Shown here: piece after piece, positions 45,330-53,602 of the stretch | Numbering within the stretch: the first letter of the stretch is position 1 | How the letters are laid out: the number at the start of each line of letters is the position of its first letter | NCBI RefSeq assembly: GCF_900172275.1 | Contig: NZ_FWFT01000001.1 | Location: 930,001-994,000 of the forward strand | From: Pseudooctadecabacter jejudonensis | GTDB taxonomy: Bacteria; Pseudomonadota; Alphaproteobacteria; Rhodobacterales; Rhodobacteraceae | DNA length: 64,000 bases | Reading direction: 5' to 3' | Program-made: the position numbers and the translations under genes | Notes under the pieces: generated by a model | Databases searched by the model: none | What the model was told of the DNA's origin: nothing | The model's input: the letters and a program-made list of their open reading frames with translations, nothing else

Positions 45330-46208
45330 ATGGCCCAGAAGTTTGGTGGTAAATTCAGCCCCAATGCGACGTCGGGCGCGTCTGCGAACGCATCTGCCCC
45401 GGTTGCCCCTGCCCGCACGCCCGATGCCGCGGGCGCCAAGGCCAACATCCTGTTTTTGCCTGGGCTGTTGTTGGCGTTTTTGTCTCTGAATGAGGGGGCA
45501 GTTGGTTTGGCGATGGGCCTTGGCGGGGCGGTGTTGCTGGTTTTCGCGGCATGGCTGACGCGGGACGGCATTCGCGCCCAGGCGGCCTATGATGCGCGCA
45601 AGGTGGCGCGGCGTCCGGCCATTCCGCGCAAAGCCTTCGGGTCGGTCCTGACGGGCGCGGGGATCACTTTGGCGTCGCTTATGAATGACGGATCGGTTGT
45701 GGCGGCGGTGATCTACGGCGTGGTCGCAGGCGCACTGCATCTGACGTCGTTCGGCATGGATCCGCTGCGCGACAAACGCATGGAGGGGATCGACACCTTT
45801 CAACAAGACCGTGTCGCCAAGGTTGTGGATGAGGCCGAGGCGCATCTTACCTCCATGCGCGATCACGTCGCCCGCATCAACGACCGTGACCTGACCGCCC
45901 GCGTGGACCAGTTTCAGGCCGCTGCCCGCAAGATGATCCGCACGGTCGAAGAAGACCCGCGCGATCTGACCGGCGCACGCAAATTTCTGGGGGTCTACCT
46001 GATGGGCGCGCGGGATGCCGCCGCCAAGTTTGCCGATCTTTACAAACGTCAGCGGGACGCGGGCGCGCGCGCTGATTTTGAGGCCTTGTTGGCCGATCTT
46101 GAGCAGAACTTCGCCGCCCGCACCGAAAAATTGTTGCTCGATGACCGAAGCGACATGGATATTGAAATCAAAGTGTTGCGGGACAGACTGCAACGAGAAG
46201 GCCTGTAA
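45330..46208 (+). CDS. xpaC: XpaC-family (5-bromo-4-chloroindolyl phosphate hydrolysis) protein
   Basis: 292 residues. Ala/Pro-rich N-terminus (~1-35), two pairs of short hydrophobic segments (~38-75 and ~108-135), then a long helical C-terminal region (~150-292) with TFQQDRVAKVVDEAEAHL and DLTGARKFLGVYLMGARDAAAKF. The family is named for a Bacillus hydrolysis phenotype, with no proven enzyme activity. It precedes telA, the same order as in Firmicutes, which supports a joint role at the membrane. Confidence 0.82.
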   Translation: MAQKFGGKFSPNATSGASANASAPVAPARTPDAAGAKANILFLPGLLLAFLSLNEGAVGLAMGLGGAVLLVFAAWLTRDGIRAQAAYDARKVARRPAIPRKAFGSVLTGAGITLASLMNDGSVVAAVIYGVVAGALHLTSFGMDPLRDKRMEGIDTFQQDRVAKVVDEAEAHLTSMRDHVARINDRDLTARVDQFQAAARKMIRTVEEDPRDLTGARKFLGVYLMGARDAAAKFADLYKRQRDAGARADFEALLADLEQNFAARTEKLLLDDRSDMDIEIKVLRDRLQREGL

Positions 46209-46232
46209 GACAGGCCAAACGAAGGGGACATT

Positions 46233-47432
46233 ATGTCAGATACAGTCGCAAAAAACATGCAAGCCGCGCAAACCCAGCTGGCCGAGGTTGAAAAGGTCAC
46301 CGCCGTTGTGCTGGCCGAACCCAAGGGCGAACTGGTCACGCTTGAGGCCGCCGATGCGCCCACCAGCGCCGAAATCACCAAACGGATCGCGGAATTGAAC
46401 ATGGAAGACACCAATTCCATCATCTCGTTCGGGTCAGCCGCGCAGGCGGAATTGCAGGAAATCTCTCAATCCATGCTGCAGGGCGTGCGCAACAAGGACG
46501 TGGGGCCCGCGGGCGACAGCCTGCGCCAGATCGTGACAACCATTCGCGGCTTTAACGTCAGCGAATTGGACGTGCGTCGCAAACGGTCGTGGTGGGAAAA
46601 GCTGCTGGGCCGTGCGGCCCCTGCGGCCAAATTCGCCGCCCGCTTTGAGACGGTGCAGGGCCAGATTGACAAGGTCACCGATGATCTTCTCAAGCATGAA
46701 CATGTGCTGCTAAAAGACATCGAAAGCCTTGATGTTCTTTATGAAAAGACCCTCGATTTTTATGATGAGCTGGGCCTTTATATCGCCGCAGGTGAGGCCA
46801 AGCTGGCCGAGATGGACTCCACCGTCATCCCCGCCAAAGAGGCCGAAGTCGCCGCAGCGCCTGAGGATCAAGGCGTGATGAAAGCGCAAGAATTGCGTGA
46901 TCTGCGCGCCGCCCGTGACGATCTGGAACGCCGCGTGCATGACCTGAAACTGACCCGTCAGGTCACGATGCAGTCCCTGCCCTCCATCCGTTTGGTGCAG
47001 GAAAACGACAAATCACTGGTGACCAAGATCAACTCCACCCTGATCAACACCGTGCCCTTGTGGGAAACGCAGCTGGCGCAGGCCGTCACCATCCAACGCT
47101 CCGCCGAGGCGGCAGAGGCCGTGCGCGACGCCAATGACCTTACGAATGAGTTGTTGATGGCCAACGCCGAAAACCTGCGTAACGCCAACAAGGTCATCCG
47201 CACTGAAATGGAACGCGGCGTCTTCGACATCGAAGCGATCAAAAAGGCCAATGCCGATCTGATCGGCACGATCGAAGAAAGCCTTCAGATCGCTGACGAA
47301 GGCAAGGCCAAGCGCGCCGAGGCCGAGCAAGAGCTGCAAACGATGGAGGCTGAGCTGAAAACCACCCTCGCCGCCGCCAAAGCCCGCAGCACGGGCACCG
47401 GTGATGCCATCGGCACGGCCACAGGGGCGTAA
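46233..47432 (+). CDS. telA: TelA/KlaA-family toxic-anion-resistance protein
   Basis: 399 residues, soluble, almost entirely helical. Family segments: VRRKRSWWEKLLGRAAP, LDFYDELGLYIAAGE, SLPSIRLVQENDKSLVTKINSTLINTVPLW (PSIRLVQENDKSL) and LRNANKVIRTEMERGVFD. TelA proteins are linked to tellurite, colicin, nisin and cell-wall antibiotic resistance, but the mechanism is unknown. It follows xpaC by 24 bases. Confidence 0.92.
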   Translation: MSDTVAKNMQAAQTQLAEVEKVTAVVLAEPKGELVTLEAADAPTSAEITKRIAELNMEDTNSIISFGSAAQAELQEISQSMLQGVRNKDVGPAGDSLRQIVTTIRGFNVSELDVRRKRSWWEKLLGRAAPAAKFAARFETVQGQIDKVTDDLLKHEHVLLKDIESLDVLYEKTLDFYDELGLYIAAGEAKLAEMDSTVIPAKEAEVAAAPEDQGVMKAQELRDLRAARDDLERRVHDLKLTRQVTMQSLPSIRLVQENDKSLVTKINSTLINTVPLWETQLAQAVTIQRSAEAAEAVRDANDLTNELLMANAENLRNANKVIRTEMERGVFDIEAIKKANADLIGTIEESLQIADEGKAKRAEAEQELQTMEAELKTTLAAAKARSTGTGDAIGTATGA

Positions 47433-47438
47433 GACCTT

Positions 47439-48431
47439 TTGGACCACACAGGCGGCATTTCGGGGACCCTTCGGTTGTCCAAGGCACTGGGCCTTTGGGC
47501 CCTGCTGTCCCTTGCCGCCTGTGACCTCATCCCACAAACGGCGACCTCTCCGGTGCCGCAGGCCCGGCCAGAGGTCGCACCGCCCCCACCGCCGCCTGTG
47601 GTCGCCAGCAACGCACAAAGATCTGACGCCAGCCGCGCCTTGTCGGTCCATTATCAGCGGGTGCAAAACGATCTGGTCGCGCGCGGGCTGCTGCGCACCG
47701 ATGGGGGCGGGCCTGACACGGCCTTCACCGACACGGTTCTTGGGCGCAATTTCGTGCGCATCGCCTTGTTCGATGAATTTGTCGCCACCCCCACAGGGCT
47801 AGAGGCCCGGCCAACGATCAGCCGCCTGCGCCGCTGGGAACAGCCCATCCGGTTCACCATCGAACACGGGGCCACAGTGCCCGACGATCAACGCACCCGT
47901 GATGCCAATTCCATCACCAGCTATGTGAACCGGCTGGAACGTGTCACAGGCCACCCGATGTCCGTGGGCGCCGCCAACCCCAATTTCCACGTGCTCGTGC
48001 TGAACGAAGACGACCGTCTGGACTACGGCCCCCGTCTGCGCGCCCTTGTGCCGGGCATTGATGAAACCTCTCTGCGGGCCTTCCTTGATGTGCCCCGCGA
48101 TACGCTTTGTCTTGTGCTTGCGTTTTCCGTCGATGGCAGCCCCAACTACAGCCAGGCCGTTGCGCTTATTCGCGGCGAACACCCTGATCTGATGCGGCTG
48201 GCCTGCGTGCACGAAGAACTCGCCCAAGGACTGGGGCTGGCCAACGACAGCCCGCGGGCACGGCCCTCCATCTTCAACGATGACGAAGAATTCGCCCTGC
48301 TCACCACCCATGATGAGCTACTGCTTCAAATGCTCTACGACAGGCGCCTGCAAACCGGCATGACCGCCGCCGAAGCGGCCCCCATCGCCCGCACCATCGC
48401 CACTGAATTGATGAACACGGGGCCAAGCTAG
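47439..48431 (+). CDS. DUF2927 lipoprotein
   Basis: Up to 330 residues from a TTG at 47439; a TTG at 47475 with GGGGA upstream is an equally good start. Signal peptide with lipobox LAAC, then a Pro-rich linker (PPPPPPVV), then a DUF2927 domain: RWEQPIRFTIEHGATV, LVLAFSVDGSPNYSQAVALIRGEHPDLMRLACVHEELAQGLGLANDS (key part HEELAQGLGL, a metalloprotease-like His-Glu motif). The HE-x(n) helix suggests a divergent zincin, but no second ligand is obvious to me. Confidence 0.8.
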   Translation: MDHTGGISGTLRLSKALGLWALLSLAACDLIPQTATSPVPQARPEVAPPPPPPVVASNAQRSDASRALSVHYQRVQNDLVARGLLRTDGGGPDTAFTDTVLGRNFVRIALFDEFVATPTGLEARPTISRLRRWEQPIRFTIEHGATVPDDQRTRDANSITSYVNRLERVTGHPMSVGAANPNFHVLVLNEDDRLDYGPRLRALVPGIDETSLRAFLDVPRDTLCLVLAFSVDGSPNYSQAVALIRGEHPDLMRLACVHEELAQGLGLANDSPRARPSIFNDDEEFALLTTHDELLLQMLYDRRLQTGMTAAEAAPIARTIATELMNTGPS

Positions 48432-48466
48432 CCCCCCGCACGACTGACCCACCAAAGGAGGACCCC

Positions 48467-49567
48467 ATGGGGATCTTGGATTTTCTCTCCGGCCAATTTA
48501 TCGACGTCATCCACTGGACAGACGACACCCGCGACACCATGGTCTGGCGGTTCGAACGCGAAGGCCATGAAATCAAATACGGCGCAAAGCTGACCGTGCG
48601 CGAGGGTCAGGCAGCAGTATTCGTGCACGAGGGCCAGCTGGCCGATGTCTTCACGCCGGGTCTGTACATGTTGGAAACCAACAACATGCCGATTATGACG
48701 ACGTTGCAACATTGGGATCACGGGTTCAAATCCCCCTTCAAGTCCGAGATTTACTACGTCAACACCACGCGCTTCACCGACCTCAAATGGGGCACCAAAA
48801 ACCCCATCATGCTGCGCGATCCCGAATTCGGTCCCACCCGCATCCGCGCCTTTGGCACCTACACGGTCAAGGTCACTGATCCGCGGCTGTTCCTTACTGA
48901 AATCGTCGGCACCGACGGCGAATTCACAATGGATGAGATCAGCTTTCAGGTCCGCAACATCATCGTGCAGGAATTCAGCCGCGTGATTGCGGCCTCAGGC
49001 ATTCCGGTCCTCGACATGGCTGCGAATACACGGGATCTGGGCAAGCTGGTCGCAGGCGCCATTGCCGATACCGTGGCCGCATACGGCATCACGATCCCTG
49101 AATTCTATATCGAAAACATCTCGCTCCCCCCCGCGGTAGAGGCCGCCTTGGACACCCGCACCTCACGCGGGCTGACCGGCGATCTGGACGCCCACATGAA
49201 ATACGCCGCCGCCGAGGCATTGCGCAAAGGTGGCGAAGCCTCAGGCGCTATGGGTGCTGGCCTCGGGGCCGGCATGGGCATGGCCATGGCACAACAGATG
49301 GCCAACCCGTGGGGCAGCGCCCCAACGGCTGCCGCGCCCATGGCCCCCCCGCCCCCACCGGTCGAACACGTCTGGCACATCGCCGAAAGCGGCCAAACCA
49401 AAGGCCCGTTTTCCAAGGCAGACATGGGCAAAATGGCCGCCGACGGCAGCCTCAGCCGCGACACCCATGTCTGGACGCCCGGCCAAGACGGTTGGAAAAC
49501 CGCAGATGAGGTCGATGAGCTGGCGCAGCTCTTCACCGTCATGCCCCCACCCCCGCCACCAGCATAA
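48467..49567 (+). CDS. SPFH-domain protein with C-terminal GYF_2 domain
   Basis: 366 residues. N-terminal virion-core/YdjI-like SPFH domain (~25-235): GAKLTVREGQAAVFVHEGQLADVF, SPFKSEIYYVNTTRF, then a Gly/Met/Ala-rich linker (~250-285), a PPPPP stretch, and a GYF_2 domain (VWHIAESGQTKGPFSKADMG ... TPGQDGWKTADE). Bacterial proteins of this plan are recruited to stressed membranes. Excellent RBS (AAAGGAGG). Fits the surrounding stress-type genes. Confidence 0.9.
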   Translation: MGILDFLSGQFIDVIHWTDDTRDTMVWRFEREGHEIKYGAKLTVREGQAAVFVHEGQLADVFTPGLYMLETNNMPIMTTLQHWDHGFKSPFKSEIYYVNTTRFTDLKWGTKNPIMLRDPEFGPTRIRAFGTYTVKVTDPRLFLTEIVGTDGEFTMDEISFQVRNIIVQEFSRVIAASGIPVLDMAANTRDLGKLVAGAIADTVAAYGITIPEFYIENISLPPAVEAALDTRTSRGLTGDLDAHMKYAAAEALRKGGEASGAMGAGLGAGMGMAMAQQMANPWGSAPTAAAPMAPPPPPVEHVWHIAESGQTKGPFSKADMGKMAADGSLSRDTHVWTPGQDGWKTADEVDELAQLFTVMPPPPPPA

Positions 49568-49589
49568 CAGGGCGACACTTCCGACATCT

Positions 49590-49627
49590 CTTTCCACTCA
49601 GCAGATGAACACCACCTGAGTGGAAAG
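49590..49627. repeat. 12-bp perfect inverted repeat after the SPFH gene
   Basis: CTTTCCACTCAG (49590-49601), 14-base spacer, CTGAGTGGAAAG (49616-49627). It lies 22 bases after the SPFH stop. No T-tract follows, so it may be an operator or an RNA-stabilising hairpin rather than a classic terminator. Confidence 0.75.
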
Positions 49628-49829
49628 CAGCGATCTGCGTGAGATCGACGCTGATTTCACCGAACTCAGACGCGAACTTATCGCCACCTTCACCAAAAAT
49701 CCGCCCTCCTTGTCCCGCCTTGACGTCCGAACCGACTGGCTTGGGACGCCCAACCTCTCACCCCAAAAACGGTCGCCGAGGACACAGAAAAGGACCTGTT
49801 TCTTTGGGTCAAAAATACCTCGGGGGTGA
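49620..49829 (+). CDS. doubtful small open frame, 69 aa
   Basis: A GTG-initiated frame of 69 codons that begins inside the inverted repeat at 49616-49627 and ends inside the family B box. The first ~45 residues (DLREIDADFTELRRELIATF) have a plausible amphipathic helix and normal codon use, but the tail is repeat-derived (CFFGSKIPRG). It may be a degraded gene end or a small protein extended into a repeat. No family recognised. Confidence 0.25.
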   Translation: MESSDLREIDADFTELRRELIATFTKNPPSLSRLDVRTDWLGTPNLSPQKRSPRTQKRTCFFGSKIPRG

Positions 49830-49909
49830 ATTGGCGAAGCCAAGAGGGGGCAGCGCCCCCCTATATCTCTGGGGGCAGCGCCCTCGTCATCTCTGGGGGC
49901 AGCGCCCCC
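49800..49909 (+). repeat. Family B box followed by three copies of a GC palindrome
   Basis: TTCTTTGGGTCAAAAATACC (49800-49819), CTCGGGGG, a TTGGC-GAA-GCCAA hairpin, then GGGGGCAGCGCCCCC at 49846-49860 and again (one base changed) at 49871-49885 and exact at 49895-49909, each preceded by a TCTCT-type spacer in the later copies. Together with the inverted repeat this fills the 460-bp gap 49568-50029, where apart from one doubtful frame I see no gene. Confidence 0.85.
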
Positions 49910-50029
49910 AGACCCCCCGGGGGCAAAACCTCCCATCACCCGGCGCGCGCAGCGCGCCCCCCCGCCCGCAGCATGCGCCGACCGTAGGTCGTCCCTTGCT
50001 CTGACACCCGCGCCACCTACTTCATCATC

Positions 50030-50452
50030 ATGACACGCCGCCGCCTGCACATTGTCCTGCACTGGACCATTTTCATGCTGATACTTGCCATGGTTAAAGG
50101 CGGCACTTCCGCTGATTGGGTGCGCTGGGCTTTTGTCATCGCAACCGCCCTCTGGGTTGCGATTGCGATGGTCAAAGGGCTCATCGGCAAACCAGGCCCG
50201 AAACTGGGGCCTGCCACGCGCGCGGCCTACCCTTGGATGCACCGCGCGCTTTATCTGGCGCTCGCCATATCAGCGGTCCTCAACGCAGGTGAATTGACAG
50301 CCCTCATCGCGCCCGGCCCCGCGTGGACATCCCTTCTCGTGCTCTTGGGCCTTGGCGCCCTGCACGGGCTGTTCCACTTCTGGCGCCACACGGCCCTCTA
50401 TGACAACGCCCTGCGGCTGATCACACCGCGAGCCTTTCACGGGCTGTTGTGA
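50030..50452 (+). CDS. cytochrome b561-like membrane protein
   Basis: 140 residues, four membrane helices. Opening MTRRRLHIVLHWTIFML has two His (7 and 11), and further His lie in YPWMHRALYL, LGALHGLFHFWRHTAL, in positions compatible with bis-heme ligation. It ends LYDNALRLITPRAFHGLL, nearly the same closing motif as the next gene, so the two are tandem paralogues. Probably a quinol-linked heme protein, but shorter than standard b561. Confidence 0.72.
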   Translation: MTRRRLHIVLHWTIFMLILAMVKGGTSADWVRWAFVIATALWVAIAMVKGLIGKPGPKLGPATRAAYPWMHRALYLALAISAVLNAGELTALIAPGPAWTSLLVLLGLGALHGLFHFWRHTALYDNALRLITPRAFHGLL

Positions 50453-50484
50453 AACTCTAGGCCCCGCTTTCGCGTTACTCTCAT

Positions 50485-51027
50485 ATGCGCCACTTAATCC
50501 CCACCCGCCGCACCGCCCTCAAGGCCCTCCATTGGGGCATCATCCCCTTCTTTGTCTGGTTCATCTTCGCGGATCCCGACGCCCTGCGCCGCATGGGGCC
50601 ACGGGTATTTCAATTCCATTCGATGATGGGGCTGATCTTCGTCACTCTGGCCCTGATCTGGACGGCCTGGATGCTGCGCGCGGGCCTTCTCAGCCGCCCC
50701 GGCCCCAAACTGCAAGGCTGGCCGCGCCGCCTCTTTCGCCCGCTGCACCTCACCCTTGTCTGGGGGCTGTTCCTTGTGGCCTTCGGCGGCTTGCTGCTTG
50801 GGCTGACAGCCTCGTTTCAGATGAAAGCTGGCGGGATTATCCCTATTGGCGTCCCCCTCAACAAACCCGCCGCCCACCACTGGATCGGGCTCGTGCACAC
50901 CTATCAATTCTACGCGCTGGCCGCTGTCGTGGCCTTCCACGCGGGCTTTCACATCTGGCGTCACCTGAAATTGCGTGACAATGCCCTTCGCATCATGGCG
51001 CCCCGCATCTTTCACCGCTATCTATAG
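50485..51027 (+). CDS. cytochrome b/b6 domain (b561-like) membrane protein
   Basis: 180 residues, four to five membrane helices. Histidines in ALKALHWGII (16), FQFHSMMG (45), RPLHLTLVW, AAHHWIGLVHTYQFYAL and FHAGFHIWRHLKLRDNALRI fit a di-heme cytochrome b. The closing DNALRIMAPRIFHRYL matches the preceding paralogue. It ends three bases before the zinc-ribbon gene. Physiological partner unknown. Confidence 0.78.
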   Translation: MRHLIPTRRTALKALHWGIIPFFVWFIFADPDALRRMGPRVFQFHSMMGLIFVTLALIWTAWMLRAGLLSRPGPKLQGWPRRLFRPLHLTLVWGLFLVAFGGLLLGLTASFQMKAGGIIPIGVPLNKPAAHHWIGLVHTYQFYALAAVVAFHAGFHIWRHLKLRDNALRIMAPRIFHRYL

Positions 51028-51030
51028 GGC

Positions 51031-52146
51031 ATGACTGACACGACGACTGATCCCGCCCCAACCACAGACGACCACCGCTTCCCCTGTGATGCCTGCGGGG
51101 CCGACATGCGGTTTGATCCCGGCGAAAACCGCCTGATCTGTGAGCATTGCGGCAACACCCACGCGGTATCCGAGGATCCTTGGCGCGGCGGTGCATTGAG
51201 AGAGCTTGATTTCCGCCGCGCGGTCTCGGGCGATCTGGCCGCAGAAGAGATCGAGGAAACCCGCGTCAGCGCCTGCCCCAACTGCGGCGCACAAGTGGAA
51301 TTCGACGCGGATCTGCACGCGACCGAATGCCCTTTTTGTGCGACCCCCGTGGTTACCGACACAGGCACCCACCGCCACATTAAACCCAAAGGTCTACTGC
51401 CCTTTGCGCTGGACGAAGGCCGCGCGCGCGCCGAGATGACAGACTGGCTCGGCAGCCTGTGGTTTGCGCCAAACGGCCTGCAGGATTACGCCCGCAAGGG
51501 CCGCGCCATGTCGGGCATCTATGTCCCCTACTGGACGTTCGACGCCGACACCAAAAGCCAATACACCGGATCGCGCGGCACCCATTACTACGAAACCCGC
51601 ACTGTTGTGCGCGACGGCAAACTCAAACAAGTCCGCGTGCGCAAAACCCGCTGGCGGCCAGCATCAGGCCGCGTGGCGCGGTTCTTTGACGATGTGCTGG
51701 TGCTCGGTTCCAAATCTCTGCCCAAATCCTACACCGACGCGTTGGAACCTTGGGATCTTTCGGAAATGGAACCCTATCAGCCGCAATACCTCGCTGGCTT
51801 TCGCGCCGAAGGCTATCAGGTCGAACTTGAAGATGCCTTCGTCGAGGCCCGCGCCTACATGGACCGCATCATCCACCGCGATGTCAAATTCGACATCGGT
51901 GGCGATGATCAACGGGTCAACTCCGTCGATACCCAGCTCGGCACGTTGACGTTCAAACACGTGCTGCTGCCCGTCTGGCTTGCTGCTTACAAATACCGCG
52001 GCAAGACCTACCGCTTTGTGGTCAACGGCCGCACGGGACGCGTGCAGGGCGAACGCCCCTATTCCGCCATCAAGATCACCATCGCCGTGATCATCGGCCT
52101 GATCATCGCCGCCACAATTGGGTTTGTGATGGCCGCAAGCCAGTGA
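51031..52146 (+). CDS. membrane protein with two zinc ribbons (TFIIB-type / YdjG-like)
   Basis: 371 residues. First ribbon Cys19/22/37/40 (CDACG, CEHCG), second Cys82/85/100/103 (CPNCG, CPFC). A ~240-residue domain follows with IYVPYWTFDADTKSQYTG, PVWLAAYKYRGKTYRFVVNGRTGRVQGERPYS (key part KTYRFVVNGRTGRVQGE), then one C-terminal membrane helix (~345-367). The plan resembles Bacillus YdjG, which works with the SPFH protein YdjI and PspA at stressed membranes. An SPFH gene lies three genes upstream here. Confidence 0.85.
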   Translation: MTDTTTDPAPTTDDHRFPCDACGADMRFDPGENRLICEHCGNTHAVSEDPWRGGALRELDFRRAVSGDLAAEEIEETRVSACPNCGAQVEFDADLHATECPFCATPVVTDTGTHRHIKPKGLLPFALDEGRARAEMTDWLGSLWFAPNGLQDYARKGRAMSGIYVPYWTFDADTKSQYTGSRGTHYYETRTVVRDGKLKQVRVRKTRWRPASGRVARFFDDVLVLGSKSLPKSYTDALEPWDLSEMEPYQPQYLAGFRAEGYQVELEDAFVEARAYMDRIIHRDVKFDIGGDDQRVNSVDTQLGTLTFKHVLLPVWLAAYKYRGKTYRFVVNGRTGRVQGERPYSAIKITIAVIIGLIIAATIGFVMAASQ

Positions 52147-52161
52147 TACACCGCCCCCAAC

Positions 52162-52175
52162 TTTACGCGCGTAAA
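52162..52175. promoter_or_regulatory. 14-bp perfect palindrome upstream of the fructokinase gene
   Basis: TTTACGCGCGTAAA, perfectly symmetric, 17 bp upstream of the kinase ATG and 16 bp after the preceding stop. Size, symmetry, A/T arms and central CG are those of a LacI-family operator. Sugar-kinase genes are often under such control, though no regulator gene is adjacent. Confidence 0.55.
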
Positions 52176-52192
52176 CTTATTTGGAGGACACG

Positions 52193-53101
52193 ATGATCTT
52201 AACCTGTGGCGAAGCCCTGATTGACATGCTGCCCCGCACAACGGAGGCAGGCGAACAGGCCTTTGTTCCTGTTTCAGGCGGGGCGGCCCTCAACACTGCG
52301 ATCGGGTTGGGTCGGCTGGGCGTCGACACACAGCTCTTTTGCGGGATGTCCTCGGATTTTCTCGGCGATGTGTTGCGCAACGCCCTTGAAAACGCGGGCG
52401 TTGATCACAGCCCCTCCCCCCGGCTGGCCGCGCCGTGTACCGTAGCCTTTGTCAAGCTGGTCGACGGTCAAGCAACCTACGCGTTCTATGACGAAAACTC
52501 GGCCATGCGCACCGTGGGGGCTGCCCCTCAGACGCAGGCCGATGCACTTTTGTTTGGGGGAATTTCGCTCGTGGCCCCCGGCTGCGGTGACGTCTATGAG
52601 GCGATGATGCTGGATCACGCCGAAACCCGCGTCACCATGATCGACCCGAACATTCGCCCGTCCTTTATCTCGGACGAGACCGCCTTTCGCGCGCGGATTG
52701 CGCGCATGATGGGGGCCGCCGACATCATCAAACTCAGCGACGAAGACCTGCACTGGCTGCAAGGCAATGGCGATCTGGCCGATCTCGCCCGTGGTCTGGT
52801 GGCCAAGGGCGCCAAACTGGTCTGCATCACCGAAGGCGCCAAAGGCGTCACCGGATACAACGCAAACCATGAGGTCTTCGTGCCCGCCCCGAAAACCGAA
52901 GTCGTGGACACCGTGGGCGCGGGCGACACCTTCAACGCGGGCCTTCTGGCAGGCCTCGACCGTGCGGGCTGCCTGACCAAAGACCGCATCACCAACCTGA
53001 CCGAAGACGAAATCCGTAATGCCCTGACCTTGGGCGTCACCGCCGCCGCCATCACCGTGTCGCGCGCTGGCGCCAACCCGCCTTGGGCCCACGAAATATG
53101 A
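52193..53101 (+). CDS. fructokinase-like PfkB-family carbohydrate kinase
   Basis: 302 residues from ATG 52193, with GGAGGACACG directly upstream. PfkB/ribokinase fold: [13 protein letters not shown], the GG substrate loop ([16 protein letters not shown]), DPNIRPSF and the catalytic [17 protein letters not shown]. The sequence resembles fructokinases more than ribokinases. Product is a hexose phosphate. Overlaps dtd by ATGA. Confidence 0.9.
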   Translation: MILTCGEALIDMLPRTTEAGEQAFVPVSGGAALNTAIGLGRLGVDTQLFCGMSSDFLGDVLRNALENAGVDHSPSPRLAAPCTVAFVKLVDGQATYAFYDENSAMRTVGAAPQTQADALLFGGISLVAPGCGDVYEAMMLDHAETRVTMIDPNIRPSFISDETAFRARIARMMGAADIIKLSDEDLHWLQGNGDLADLARGLVAKGAKLVCITEGAKGVTGYNANHEVFVPAPKTEVVDTVGAGDTFNAGLLAGLDRAGCLTKDRITNLTEDEIRNALTLGVTAAAITVSRAGANPPWAHEI

Positions 53102-53538
53102 GGGCGCTGATCCAACGGGTCACCTCTGCGCAGGTTCATGTGGACGGTGCGCTGGTGGGGGAATGTGGCGCGGGCATGCTCATTCTGGTGTGCGCCATGC
53201 AAGGCGATACGGAAGATCTGCCCGCCAAACTGGCCGCCAAAATCGGCAAACTGCGGATCTTCAAAGATGACGAGGGCCGCATGAACCGATCCCTGACCGA
53301 CATCGGCGGCCAAGCTCTCGTCGTCAGCCAATTCACGCTGGCCGCCGACACCCGTCGCGGCAACCGCCCCGGCTTCTCTCAGGCCGCGCCCCCCGCCGAA
53401 GGCGAACGGCTCTACGCTGCCTTCGCAAAAGAAATGGCCGCCCTCGTGCCCACCCAAACCGGCCAGTTTGGCGCGGACATGGCTGTCAGTCTGGTCAACG
53501 ACGGGCCTGTCACCCTCTGGCTCGACACCGACGCCTGA
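53098..53538 (+). CDS. dtd: D-aminoacyl-tRNA deacylase
   Basis: 146 residues from [17 protein letters not shown]. It hydrolyses D-aminoacyl-tRNAs as a homodimer. Both family motifs are present: [17 protein letters not shown] (SQFTL) and [11 protein letters not shown] (the Gly-cisPro dyad GPVT). Start fixed by overlap with the kinase stop. Followed after 32 bases by a family B box. Confidence 0.95.
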   Translation: MRALIQRVTSAQVHVDGALVGECGAGMLILVCAMQGDTEDLPAKLAAKIGKLRIFKDDEGRMNRSLTDIGGQALVVSQFTLAADTRRGNRPGFSQAAPPAEGERLYAAFAKEMAALVPTQTGQFGADMAVSLVNDGPVTLWLDTDA

Positions 53539-53570
53539 CGCAGCACCTGCCAACAGCGCGCGCGCCCTGT

Positions 53571-53590
53571 TTCTTTGGGTCAAAAATACC
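53571..53590 (+). repeat. Family B 20-nt box between convergent genes
   Basis: TTCTTTGGGTCAAAAATACC, exact copy. It lies in the 64-bp gap between dtd (+) and the end of znuB (-), preceded by GCGCGCGCGCCCTG. No large hairpin accompanies this copy. Confidence 0.85.
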
Positions 53591-53602
53591 TGAAAACGGC
53601 CC

